Below, piece after piece: positions 10,930-21,241 of a DNA stretch of 64,000 nt. The position numbers were made by a program, and so were the translations under genes. Each line of letters opens with the position of its first letter. The stretch's first letter is position 1. Origin of the DNA: Centrapalus pauciflorus (lineage: Eukaryota > Streptophyta > Magnoliopsida > Asterales > Asteraceae). The notes beneath the pieces were generated by a model. It saw only the letters and a list, made by a program, of their open reading frames with translations, did not search any database and had not been told where the DNA came from. Location: assembly GCA_020465985.1 (NCBI GenBank), contig JAANYP010004453.1, forward strand, positions 62,001-126,000. The letters run 5' to 3'.

Positions 10930-13267
10930 GAGACAGCCGTTGTGATTTCTGGTATTTTTCCTTAATGGATATAGTGCTTGGGTTTTGTTTGATTTTAGGG
11001 CGAACTGTTCCTTTGTCTCTTTCTCTTCTACTACTCATTTTACTACTTTACCTGTTGAGTTGTCAGATCCGTTCATTATAGAGTTAGTAGATGGTAATGC
11101 CTATGTAGTTACGCACATGTATTCTCAGAGTGAATTAGAGATAGAGGGTCATCAGTTCAGAGTTGATTTATCTCCTATATAGATTGCTAGTTTTGATGCG
11201 ATAGTAGGTTTTGATTGCTTAGCTTCTCAGCATGCTGATATTGCTAGTTCTTTGAAAATTATGCGTCTAACAGTTTCAGTAGATCGTGTTATTAATGTAT
11301 ATGGAGAGCGTAGAAGGGGCAATGTTGGTCTCGTTTCTGCCGTTCAGGATCATCGTCATCTACCTAAGGGTTATTCTTTTTTCTTAGCTTATGTAGTAGA
11401 TGAAAAGAAGGAGAAGAGGAGTCTTGACGATGATCCAGAACTATTTCCTTAGCTTATGTAGATTCTGAGTAACCTGATGTATTTCCTGAGGAGCTACCTG
11501 GATTACCACTTGATTGACAGGTAGAACTCTGTATCGAATTAGTACCAGGTGCTACTACCATAGCACGTGTGCCAAACTAATTTTACCTTACTGAGATGAG
11601 AGAGTTGATGTGTCAGCTTTAGGAGTTATTGGATCGTGATTTTATCCGACCTAGTTCGTTGCTGTAACGGCACTCCAGCACTTTTTGTTAACAAGAAAGA
11701 TGAGGCGATGAGGATGTGTATAGACTACCGCGAGCTCAATAACAAAAAAGTGAAGAACCTCTACTCTTTACCATGGATAGATGAATTGTTTGACCAGTTA
11801 CAGGGAGCCAACATATTCTCGAATATTCATCTAGGAAGTGGTTGAGATTCACAGTCTCCTGGAATTAGCTGACAGTTATCATTGATTTATCGAGGACTTC
11901 ACACTGATTGTTGTGTCATTTCCTTGTTTAACTCGCCAGTCGGTTCCATTTGAGTGGATTGAAAATGAGGAGTTCATATTTCAGGAGTTGAAATGCAAAA
12001 TATGACAGGCTCTAATTCTAGCACTGCCTGAAGGCACAAATGACTTTGTTGCATAAAGCGATGCTTCAGGTACTTTATTAGGTTGTGGGTTGATTCAGAG
12101 GGGCTGAGTAATCACATATGCTTCTCGTCAGTTGAAAGACTACGAGAAGAATTATTCTACACATGACTTAGAGTTGATAGTCATCGTGTTTGCAATGAAG
12201 ATCTGGTGACACTACATGTATGGGGTTCCTTTCACATTGTTTACTAATCATAAGAGCCTGCAATATTTATTCAGCCAGCAGGACCTGAATATGAGGCACA
12301 TATGAGGACTAGAGTTGATTAAGAGCTATGATTATGAGATCCAGTATAACCCAGGAAAGCGAACGTGGTGGCAGACGCGCTGAGTCGCAAGGAGCGTGGA
12401 TCTACTTGTTGAGCCCGTAACTATAGAGTTGAGTTGACTACTATGCTGATAGAGAGGCTTTAAGAGGCCAAGACCATAGGTACTTGTGTAGAGAAACACA
12501 AAGGGGAACATATTTTGGGCCAGTTGTGGGATCTTAAGACGGACTTCCAGGGGTTGTACACGAGGCATGGACGAGTCCGGGTCCCTTGAGCTAAGTCTCG
12601 CTAGATTCACTTCTAACTTCTAGCAGAGTTTACAGCGAGAGTTCGACACCATGGTCAAGATGAGTATGACGTATCATCCCTAGTCCGATGGACAGTCCGA
12701 GCATATGATACATATGATAGATGATATGCTACGAGCCTGTATAATGGATTTTTGTGGCAGTTAGGACTCTCATTTTCCCTTAGTCGAGTTTGCTACAATA
12801 AAAACTACCACTCCAGTATTAAGATGCCTCTGTTCGTAGCATTATACAGTTGTAAGTGTCATACTCTAGTATGTTGGACAGATTTGTGTGAGAAGGAGAT
12901 TACAAAACCTGAGATCATAGATTAGCGATAAGATAGCAGTCGTCAGAGATAGATTGAAGGTAACTCAAAGTCCACAAAAATGTTACGTTGATAGGAGGAC
13001 AAAAGAGTTAGACATCAAGGAAGGTGAGTGGGTACTACTGAAGGTATCCCCATTAAATGGCGTTATCTGATTTGAGGTAAGCTTAGCCCAAGATTCATTG
13101 GACTGTTTCATAGTGTAGAGCGTGTAATCACTCAGGCATTCAGATTAGATTTACCTCCGGAATTGAGTGGAGTACTACCTACCTTCCATGTGAGTTACTT
13201 GCGCCGATGTTTGGCCCTACACAAAGAGACTATTCTTCAGTCAGAAATCAAAGTCGATGGTTGTTGA
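10930..13267 (+). pseudogene. E2 pol: protease, RT start, RNase H, integrase C-terminal part
   Basis: The aspartic protease block reads VLFDFRANCSFVS (10985 on), where the active-site DSG has become DFR, followed by DAIVGFDCLASQHAD. RT starts FVNKKDEAMRMCIDYRELNN and IDELFDQLQGANIFSNI (11636-11845), then jumps to a degenerate LLELADSYH*FIEDF, so the palm with its Asp pair is deleted. RNase H is seen as YASRQLKDYEKNYSTHDLEL, TNHKSLQYLFSQQDLNMR and NPGK (12120-12360). Integrase resumes only at TYHP*SDGQSEHMI and DDMLRACIMDF (12665-12760), so the zinc-binding and first catalytic parts are absent. The C-terminal block is KEGEWVLLKVSPLNGVI, then FRLDLPPELSGVLPTFHVSY (13020-13200). Stops and frame changes are frequent. 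Confidence 0.8.
13168..13267 (+). repeat. 100-bp direct duplication, copy 1
   Basis: TGGAGTACTACCTACCTTCC begins both this block and 14223-14322. Both are 100 bp long and end GATGGTTGTTGA, with about ten mismatches and no indel that I can find. They encode the same piece of E2 integrase tail and flank the 955-bp insertion. Confidence 0.9.
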
Positions 13268-14222
13268 CCAGGCATGGCAATAGGGCGAGTTCGGGGTGGG
13301 GACCCCAATCCTCGTCCCCATCCTCAACTTCCTATACATATTGCCATCACTTCGGGGATAAAATTTCTTATCCCATCCCCGCCCCCGTCGGGGTTTGGGG
13401 ATCCCCGTCGGAATATCTAGTAAATTTCCCGTTTTATATATTGCAACACCCATCAATTCATGTCCCTTGCCCCATCATTGCTCTAATTTACCAATCATAC
13501 GTGTAACCATATTGCTAATGACACTACTAGAAGATAAAATCCATTTGGATACGGCAAGCCTAATCATACAAATCTTGGAAAAGTAGATGTGGGATAAGTT
13601 AGTTTCATTAAAGTAACTTCAAAAATTATATAAGTTAGTTTCATTGAAGTAACTTCAAAAATTGAAAATAATGCAAGATTATAAATATGTTCCAAGAAAA
13701 TTATGTTACAGACTAACATCAAATCTAGATAATAATGAATAAAGTAAGCAATAAATGACACATGAATTTGAATTGGGTAAAGAAATTGTTTGATAATGAA
13801 TGAAGTAAGAAATTCTTTGAAATGGGTAAAGTCTAATTTGGAATTCTATTGGGAAATTGTAAGAACTGGAAAAACTTGAAAATCTTACCAATGAATTATA
13901 AGCAAATATGTATAGGCTTACTCCATATTAAGAAATTGTTGTGGCGAGGTGCTACCGCCGGTGGTCTGGCTGGTGGTGGACGGTGGCGTGGTGCAGCAGT
14001 TAGCAAGTGAGAGTTGAGAGAGAGGATAAGAGGATGAGGAATACAGAGACACGCCTAGGGTTAGGACATAGTTAGGAAATGTATCTAAAAACGGAATTGG
14101 GCTTGTTGACTAGTTGTGGGTAAGTGTGTTGTAGACTTGTAGGTTGATTTTTATTTAAAAGCCCTAAATTTAATTAGTTTATCGGGTAACGGGGATTACC
14201 CGGTGGTCCCCGACTTTTTGCA
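13268..14222. mobile_element. E2c: GC-rich-ended insertion, hAT-like end, in E2 pol
   Basis: The left end CAGGCATGGCAATAGGGCG, followed by G-runs and C-runs (GGGGTGGGGACCCC), resembles the CAGGGGTGGCAAT terminus of a plant hAT-like family that I recall. The right side has related runs (GGGATTACCCGGTGGTCCCC, about 14190-14212) but lacks the matching terminal bases, so it may be truncated. No transposase is seen; small frames inside are unconvincing. Instead of an 8-bp duplication the insert is flanked by 100-bp repeats. Confidence 0.5.
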
Positions 14223-14500
14223 TGGAGTACTACCTACCTTCCATGTCAGTTACCTGCGTCATTGTTTGGCCCTACACGAAGAGACTATTCCTTAGTCAGA
14301 ACTCAAAGTCGATGGTTGTTGATGTATGTCTAGATCGAAAGGTAAAGAACTTACGTAAAAAAGTGATCTCATTGGTGTTAGTGCAATGCCATTATCATAA
14401 GGGTTCCAGTGTCACTTGGGAATCCGAGGCCCCGAGGTAGATATGCAGCAACGATATGCTCAATTGATTGCATGAGTTAGGAGCCGGAGGACGCGATCAG
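14223..14500 (+). pseudogene. E2 pol tail with chromodomain-like end
   Basis: The second copy of the 100-bp duplication (14223-14322) continues directly into LDRKVKNLRKKVISLVLVQC and then SSVTWESEAPR. This corresponds to the chromovirus C-terminal block (ILDRxxKxLRxKxIxxVKVxWxxxxxEEATWExE). It is therefore the original downstream sequence. It ends near 14460 (MQQRYAQLIA, stop). In intact chromoviruses this domain steers integration through histone binding. Confidence 0.65.
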
Positions 14501-14506
14501 TCCTAA

Positions 14507-14733
14507 TGTTGGGTATATTTTATATTTGTTTATGAATGTAAAGTGGAGGGGCCTACTTCTAATTTTCTTAAAGTTCGTTAGGATATAAATAGAAAAGTTT
14601 ATATAATAGTGCGTAGGTCTGACAGTAGGTTATGCAGAGAGATTTTCATAGAGAGAATATTTTTTAGCCGCATTGAATGTAATTTTGCTACTTAATATTA
14701 ATCATTCGGTTGTTGTTATTAAATCTATTCACA
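14507..14733 (+). repeat. Possible LTR remnant between E2 and E3
   Basis: The segment starts TGTTGGGTATAT and ends near TATTCACA. It carries a TATA-like ATATAAATAG (14582-14591) followed by a transcribed-leader-like stretch, directly before the E3 gag. It could be the E3 5' LTR or a scrap of the E2 3' LTR. No partner copy is seen near 30364, so the assignment is tentative. Confidence 0.3.
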
Positions 14734-14769
14734 TTTAATTCATCTTTATTTCTATTAGATTTTGATACT

Positions 14770-15404
14770 ATCAAATGGGAATCCTCCAGTTCTAGAATAG
14801 ACTGAAGAAGTTACTGATGCAAATTTGTCTGAGGCATAGAAAAAAGGAAACTGAGAGATAAGACTGCAAGGAAGTTTTCGTTACTTTCAATCCCAAATGG
14901 CATTTACATCAGTGTCGTAAACAATACAACTGCCAAATCTATATGGGATGAGGTATGCAGGTTGATGAGAGGTTCTGACAAAGCTACAACAAACAGAGCT
15001 AGAAACAGTTAGATGTCATTTGAGAATTTTAGGGCCAGAGAAGGGGAATCATTGGAAAATACCTACTACCGGTTTGTCAATAATACTGAGTGCAAAATAT
15101 ATGTGAAAATTATCCAGCAGACCAAAGACATTGACGAGATGGATATACATATATTCTTTGAAATCTGAACAATTATCACGAGGTCGCTTTAAGAAAAGTA
15201 TCTGACAAAAAGCAAGCTGAAAAGGCAACTGCGGATCCATTGGCTCTCCTAGCTGATTAGAAATACAAATTCAATTCGAAGAATGAGAAGCTAGTAGTGT
15301 AAAGCAGTACATCTGAATCTGAATCATCCGACTCCTCTAGAGACTCTGAAATTGAAGATAGGGACAAGCTAATAGCCCTGCTGACAAAGGCTTTTCAGAA
15401 AAAG
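14770..15404 (+). pseudogene. E3 gag, N-terminal half
   Basis: Recognisable copia gag blocks are FSLLSIPNGIYISVVNNTTA, KSIWDEVCRLMRGSDKATTN and MSFENFRAREGESLENTYYR (about 14875-15075). After frameshifts comes EVALRKVSDKKQAEKATADP with LALLAD, then an acidic SSTSESESSDSSRDSEIEDR and LIALLTKAFQKK up to 15404. These correspond to the copia gag core and the linker ahead of the zinc knuckle. Several stops are present. Gag is cut by E4 after QKK and resumes after 23923 with FYHKPTNNN, so the join is in register. Confidence 0.75.
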
Positions 15405-17526
15405 TGTGACAATTGTCAATTTAGTGTTTTAGGTTAGACCCCGATTTACCTACATAATTACTTTTCGAATACTCAATTATTTATTTAGACTTTCAATTGG
15501 AACCTAAGTTGCAGACATTTGCTAAACCTCAATAGATTACTTAGTTTTCTGCGTTCGACGTAGAATTTTCTGATAATTTTGTAGAATGCCGGAATATATA
15601 ATTAATGGATAGACATAACAAGCTATTAATGATTCATAATACGAAGACACATAATTTTGAATTCACTTAGTAATTAAAGCAAACATAAGTAAGAAATTTA
15701 ATCAAATATTTGAAGAAAGACATCCGTATTGTGCTATTTTAACTAAAATAGCAACAAACTTATAAAAGTTTACATAAATACTAATAAATAAGACAAACAT
15801 AAATTTGAAATGTAAATATTTTATAAATGTAAATTACATATGCCAAAAAGTTACTTATGTCACAAACTAGTAAGAAAATGGGCATAAACTTTACTTTTTA
15901 TGCACAAACAAGCAACCAACTCTTAAATACATATATTTACAACTTTATAAAAAAATAATAAAAAATCTGAATTTCACCCTTTAAGGGCCAGCCAAGAGAA
16001 AAAAAAAAAGAAAATAAAAAGTGTGATTTTTCTATAAATATCACTTCAACACGCCATCTCTTCATGATTATCAATCCACTCCTTCTCTCTCTTGTTTCTC
16101 TCACTAAAACTCAGATTTTTCTCTCAAAAATCGGCATAAAATCCAGCCATTAACACCTTCATTTGAACTCTTCAAGTGTAAATCAAAAGGTACAAACATG
16201 TGTTCATGCATCTAGCATGAACACTACCCTCAAACTTCATCTTTTTACGAGTTTTCTTGTCATTTCTTCTACTTTTCTTCCATTTTTCTTCAAGAAACGA
16301 TTTTTTTTTTACTTTTCAAAAATCTTCTTGAATCTTGATGTTTGTAGATTGTTCATCAAAGACATGAAATGTGTCTAAAAATGATGAAAATCCATGATCA
16401 AACCCATGTCAAGAACAAGAAGAATGGTAAATGAACTAAAAAAATGCACATGCATGGTGAAGCAAGGTTCAAACAATAAAAATCCGACACTCTTTGAGTC
16501 TTATGTGGGATAAATGTGTTATGAAGATACCTCACACCATTTTTATGCAAAAAATTGAGTTCAAAGTCTTAAAAATTCGGATATATATGCACGCAAGTGT
16601 TTGGTCTTTAAAGAAAATGCATGCTGTCTTCAAGGTGTTTCTGACAGCTTTCCACTCATCACTGCAAATAGTCATATCTCACTCATTATATCTCCAAATG
16701 ACATGAATTATTTTCTAGAAATTAATTTAATGAGTTAGCTTTCCCGGTCAACTGGTTTCAAGAGAATCCAGTTAGATTTTGGGTATGAAAACGTATTTTT
16801 AAAGTTAAGTGTGCAAAAATTAAAAATCTGGCCGAATATTCATGTGACTTGAAAATACCATAACTCTCAAAATAATGCTCCAAATAACTCAAATCCACTT
16901 CTGTAATTTTTTATTATGAGTTAGCTTTCAAATGGTTGTCGTCTCACTCAAATCCATTGAGGTTTGACCCTCCAAACAGTCTAAGCAAGAAAGGTGTGCA
17001 ATCTGCTCAACCTTGTGGACTTTTGTTTTTGTATAATTTTTAAAGTAGACATAGACATCTCCAAAAAAAATGTGTGCAATATACCAAAATCTTCCTAAAA
17101 GACTGAAGTTTAACATAAGAAAAAATATTATGACCTGATCAAAACTTTAAATATACGAAAAATGTTTGCAAAGTAAGGTAATCAAATCTGGACAGATTGT
17201 GTTTTGTCCACTATCAATTTGTAATCATAAACTTGGTCTTATATTGAGATACTTCATAAAAATAAATCATGTATTCTACTTTATTCCATTCATTTTATTT
17301 ATTATAACTCCATGCAAAATAAAAACTGAACTATAAAATAAAATATTCCATACATCTAAAGGATTTATGAACAAATATGGCATTGTATGAAAATATAAAA
17401 GAAACTAAGTATAATCAAATGGTTTTAAAGGTTTAAAATACAAACTTACATAGAATTCCCACCATGTGTTATAGGCGGACGTTAGACGTGTTTAGGATCC
17501 AAACCTTGCAAACGTCACTTGTTCAT
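15405..17526 (+). repeat. E4 5' LTR, truncated at its 3' end
   Basis: It matches the 3' LTR from TGTGACAATTG to about GCAAACGTCAC (17517), then diverges. The last 816 bp present in the other LTR (23103-23918) and any primer site are missing. Positions 16090-16691 are also unlike the 3' LTR, which carries a 337-bp duplication there instead. This copy probably keeps the ancestral U3-R segment, including the TATA box. Confidence 0.85.
16033..16040 (+). promoter_or_regulatory. TATA box in E4 5' LTR
   Basis: TATAAATA lies within TTTTTCTATAAATATCACTTC, followed by a CT-rich leader. The equivalent site in the 3' LTR (about 21877-21884) has decayed to TACAAAAA. Confidence 0.7.
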
Positions 17527-17546
17527 CCCGATTCATCCCGCTTTAG

Positions 17547-17567
17547 CCCCCCCCCCCCCCCTCCCCC
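17547..17567. repeat. Poly-C tract at E4 LTR/gag junction
   Basis: Fifteen C in a row, one T, then five more C lie between the point where the 5' LTR loses similarity and the gag start at 17580. It may be filler from the deletion, or an assembly artefact. Confidence 0.8.
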
Positions 17568-17579
17568 GAGTACACACCC

Positions 17580-19250
17580 ATGAGCGATAGCGAGGATTTG
17601 TCTAGAAATCTCGATACTACTGATGAGGATCCTAGTGACGCACAATCTATTGAGCAGTCATACCATCTACACTCGCCTGTTAGACCTCAACCCCCATCGC
17701 AACGTCAAGGTCTTCGGATCAAGCACACTGCAAGAAAGAGGGTCCTAGTTCCAATATCAAACAGAGCTGGACCTAGTGCACCACATCCAGCAACTTACCA
17801 TCCACCACCAATTGCGATAGGAAGACCCGTGCCAGAAGTTTGAAGGCCATATTGGGAGACCCAACAACTTGAGGCCCTTAAGACCGAACTGGAGTACGTT
17901 AGAGGCACATTAACGCATCAACGATATGTGTAGGCAAGTTTAACTGAGATGGTGGACCATACGAGCATAGCACTTGAACAAGCAAAGAGGAGTGTCGCAG
18001 TAGCTAGGGTGGAGGCTAGATTTGCTCTGAAATAGGTGGAGTATTTGTACCTTTTTATAGGAAGGGTATTCGTGGCCATACTGCTCATGCTACTGTTGGT
18101 TTCCATATTGAAGAGATGGCGCTAGGAGACTAGTATTTAAATTTCTTGTTTTATTTAAATGAAGGAACTTATTCCATGTCTTATTTCATTTCCAGTATTG
18201 TAATTGACCCTAAATTTTGGAATCTATTTAAAGGGTTTAGAAATTTCAAGACTCTCCTTATGATCTAATTTATATGCATACAATAGTCTATCCTAAAAAC
18301 TTGATACAAATCCTTTGCACCAATAATAAAACAAATAAATTCAATATTTTTATAGAACCATGCCGCCACGAAGAGCCACACGCAACATAGAAATCAACCC
18401 AGACTTGGACCACATAATAGGAAAACACATCCGAGATGCCATACCCAACATCGTCACCCAAGTGACTGCAGGCATCAATACTGGACAACGAAGAGGTCAG
18501 GGCTAAAATGATGAGAGAATCAATGAAATGGATAACCGCCGAAATGAGACTGGCAGATCTACTTATAAGTCTTTTATGACTTGCAAGCCCAAAGAATTCT
18601 CGGGAAAAGAGCGAGCCACATGCTTACTATCTTGGATTGAAATCATGGAGTCGGTTCTCCACCTCAGTCAGTGTACGGAGAGCCGCATGGTCGAATTTGC
18701 CGCAGGTCAATTTCAAGGAAGAGCATTAAGTTGGTGGAATATTCAGATCCAAACTCGGGGAAGAGATGCTGCGAATAAAAAGACATGGGAGGAATTCAAG
18801 GCACTTTCAATTAAGGAATTCTGTCCTAAGAGTGAGATTCAGAAGTTGGAAACTGAATTTTGGAACCACACGATGATTGGAAAGGATGTTAAAACTATAC
18901 GTCACGATTCCACGAGTTATCAAGGTTAGTACCGCACATGGTCACACCGGAAGAGAAACGAATTGACCGGTATATTTATGGACTTGTACCGGAGAAAAGG
19001 GGACAAGTTATCTAGGCACAACCAGCTACCATTCAAAGTGCGGTAGCGCTGGCAATGAGTTTAACCAATGATGCAGTGAGATTCGGCAAGCTTGAGAAGA
19101 AAAGTACAGACAACAAGAGGAAGGTCGAGAACTCACAGGATAAAGGTCAAGGGAGTAGGACGAGTCAGAAGCAGAAAAGAGGAACCAACTATGGACCAAC
19201 GGTGCAAGAACAAAAGCGGTACATCGGAAATTTGCCAAAATGCTCCAATT
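17580..19250 (+). pseudogene. E4 gag polyprotein, broken
   Basis: The frame opens at ATG 17580 (MSDSEDLSRN) with an acidic, proline-rich region ending LRIKHTARKRVLVPISNRAG. Another block starts at ATG 18360 (MPPRRATRNIEINPDLDHII). The gag core is clear at 18528-18910: FMTCKPKEFSGKERATCLLS, WIEIMESVLHLSQCTESRMV, GRALSWWN and TWEEFKALSIKEFCP. After a frameshift near 18915 it continues LVPHMVTPEEKRIDRYIYGL and a basic region, stopping inside the zinc knuckle as PKCSNFGI, where the second Cys has become Phe. At that point a deletion fuses gag to RNase H. Confidence 0.8.
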
Positions 19251-21202
19251 TTGGCATTACCAGAGGGAATTGACGGGTTTGTAGTTTATTGCGATGCTTC
19301 ACATTAAGGTCTAGGATGTGTATTGATGCAAAAAGATAAAGTTATTGCCTATGCTTCAAGACAGTTGAAAGTTCACGAGAAGAATTATACAACTCACGAT
19401 TTGGAGATAGGAGCAGTAGTTTTCGCACTAAAAATATGGACACATTATTTGCAAGATGCACTATATTCACCGATCACAAGAGTTTGCAGCACATTTTTGA
19501 CCAAAAGATGCTCATCATGAGGCAAAGGAGATGGGTTGAGTTGCTTAGTGACTACGATTGTGAAATTCGATACCGCCCGGGCAAGGCTAATGTAGTAGCC
19601 GATGCCTTAAGCAGAAAAGAGAAGGTGAAACCTGCGAGGGTGCGAGCACTTGGATTAATGGTGCAAGACTTTGTTAGAAAAACCAACTTGATGGATTTTC
19701 TTAGTGATTTTGAATGTGAAGTGAAAAGTCACCAAGAAAGGGCTGATGTAGTGGCTGGCATGTCAAGGAGAAATGAGAGGATCCAGCTGGTATGTATCTT
19801 AGCAATAATTATGCAAGTACAAACCAGTCTAAAGACAAAATTTTGAGTCCAAATCAGATGGGGTGCTTTATTTCAAAAATCGAATTTGGATTCCTAAAAT
19901 TCGCAATCTTAGGAATGTGGTGCTAACCGAAGCTCATAAATCCCTATACTCCATACACCCAGGGTCAGACAAGATGTACAAAGATGTGAAAGAATACAAC
20001 TGGTGGCCGGGAATGAAGAAAGACATTGCCTCATATGTAAGTAAATGTCTAACCTGTGCAAAGGTCAAGGCTGATCAACAGAAACCCTCGGGACTGTTGC
20101 AACAACCGGAAATTCCTCAGCGGAAATGGGAAGGATTTACAATGCACTTCGTTACAAGGCTGCCCAAGACTGCCAAAGGACATGATTCCATTTGGGTCAT
20201 CGTGGATCGATTAAAAAAATCAGCACATTTCATACCCATTCGTGATAGCTACAAGATGGAAAAGCTCGCGCAGATATACATTAACGAAATTGTTACCCAT
20301 CATGGAGTACCAATCTCCATCATCTCGGACAGAGACAGTCGTTTTACGTCATGATTTTGGTGTTCTCTACAAAAGGCTTTAGGTACTCAAGTAGATTTGA
20401 GTACGACATATCACCCGCACACGGATGGGCTGAGTGAATGTACGATTTAAACGCTGGAAGACATGTTTCGGGCATGTGTGATGGAATTCAAAGGTAGTTG
20501 GGATGCGCACTTACCTTTAATTGAGTTCTCTTACAACAATAGTTACCATACCAGCATCGGATGTGCCCCATATGAACATTGTATGGACGTAAATGTTGTT
20601 CACCTCTTAGCTGGTTGGAGGTGGGAGAAAGACAACAGACCGCACCTGAAATCATTCAAGAAACTACTGACAAAATCTAAATTATTCGAGATAGACTTAT
20701 GGCGGCTAGGGATCGACAAAAGAGTTACGCGGATAACCAAAGGAAACCGTTGGAGTTTGAAGTGCGTAGCAAAGTATTTCTAAAGGTGTCACCATGGAAA
20801 GGACAAGTTCGATTTCGGAAGAAAGACAAGCTAGGTCCTTGATACATTGGACCTTTTAAGATTCTACAAAGGATTGGTCTAGTGGCATACAAACTCGAGC
20901 TACCCGCAGAGCTAAGCGCTATTCATAATGTCTTCCACCTATCAAATCTTAAGATGTGTGTAGCTGAAGAGCCACTGATTTTCCCGACTGATGAAGTCCA
21001 AGTTGATGACAAGCTACTCTTCCGAGAGGAACCCGTGGAAAACCTTGATAGAGAAGTTAAGAAACTCAGGCGACATAAAATCCCCATTGTAAAAGTTCGT
21101 TGTATCGCAAAGCGAGGATCCGAGTTTACTTGGGAACGAGAAGACGCAATGATAAGCAAGTATCCTCATTTATTCGAAAAGACCCAACGCTCTAATCAAT
21201 AA
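19243..21202 (+). pseudogene. E4 pol fragment: RNase H, integrase and C-terminal domain (no protease or RT)
   Basis: RNase H begins APILALPEGIDGFVVYCDAS, then VIAYASRQLKVHEKNYTTHD, FTDHKSLQHIFDQK and GKANVVADALSRKE (19260-19620). A degraded second copy of its last part follows (19690-19790). Integrase has HKSLYSIHPGSDKMY...CLTCAKVK as zinc-binding motif. The first catalytic Asp is replaced (MHFVTRLPK, normally MDFV). The second (SIISDRDSRFTS) and the Glu (LSECTI) remain, with stops at 20352 and near 20449. The C-terminal block FRKKDKLGP, LELPAELSAIHNVFHLSNLK and VRCIAKRGSEFTWE ends at a stop at 21200-21202. Protease and RT are absent. Confidence 0.9.
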
Positions 21203-21229
21203 TCCGAGTTTCGGGACGAAATTCATCTA

Positions 21230-21241
21230 ACCGGGGGAGAC
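21230..21241 (+). other. E4 polypurine tract
   Basis: CCGGGGGAGACT directly precedes the 3' LTR start TGTGACAACTG; its G-rich purine run is the second-strand primer expected there. Confidence 0.8.

Larger units (their letters stand above)
3840..14506 (+). mobile_element. E2: old Ty3 (chromovirus-like) relic, multiply interrupted
   Basis: In plus-strand order I can read a possible LTR remnant, a tRNA-Met-type primer site (4675), gag core (about 4990-5350), a gag knuckle remnant (10620-10740), protease (about 10985), the start of RT (11636-11845), RNase H (about 12000-12400), the integrase C-terminal part (12640-13260) and a chromodomain-like tail (14330-14440). Gag is split by a probable solo LTR at 5574-10389 and pol by a 955-bp insertion at 13268-14222. 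RT palm and the integrase N-terminal half are missing. Stops and frameshifts occur throughout, so this is among the oldest material here. The left limit and the 3' LTR are not resolved. Confidence 0.75.

Noticed and set aside
13207..13506. 99-codon plus-strand frame across the E2 pol/insert boundary
   Set aside because: It begins in pol in the wrong frame and runs into the GC-rich insert; no meaningful product.
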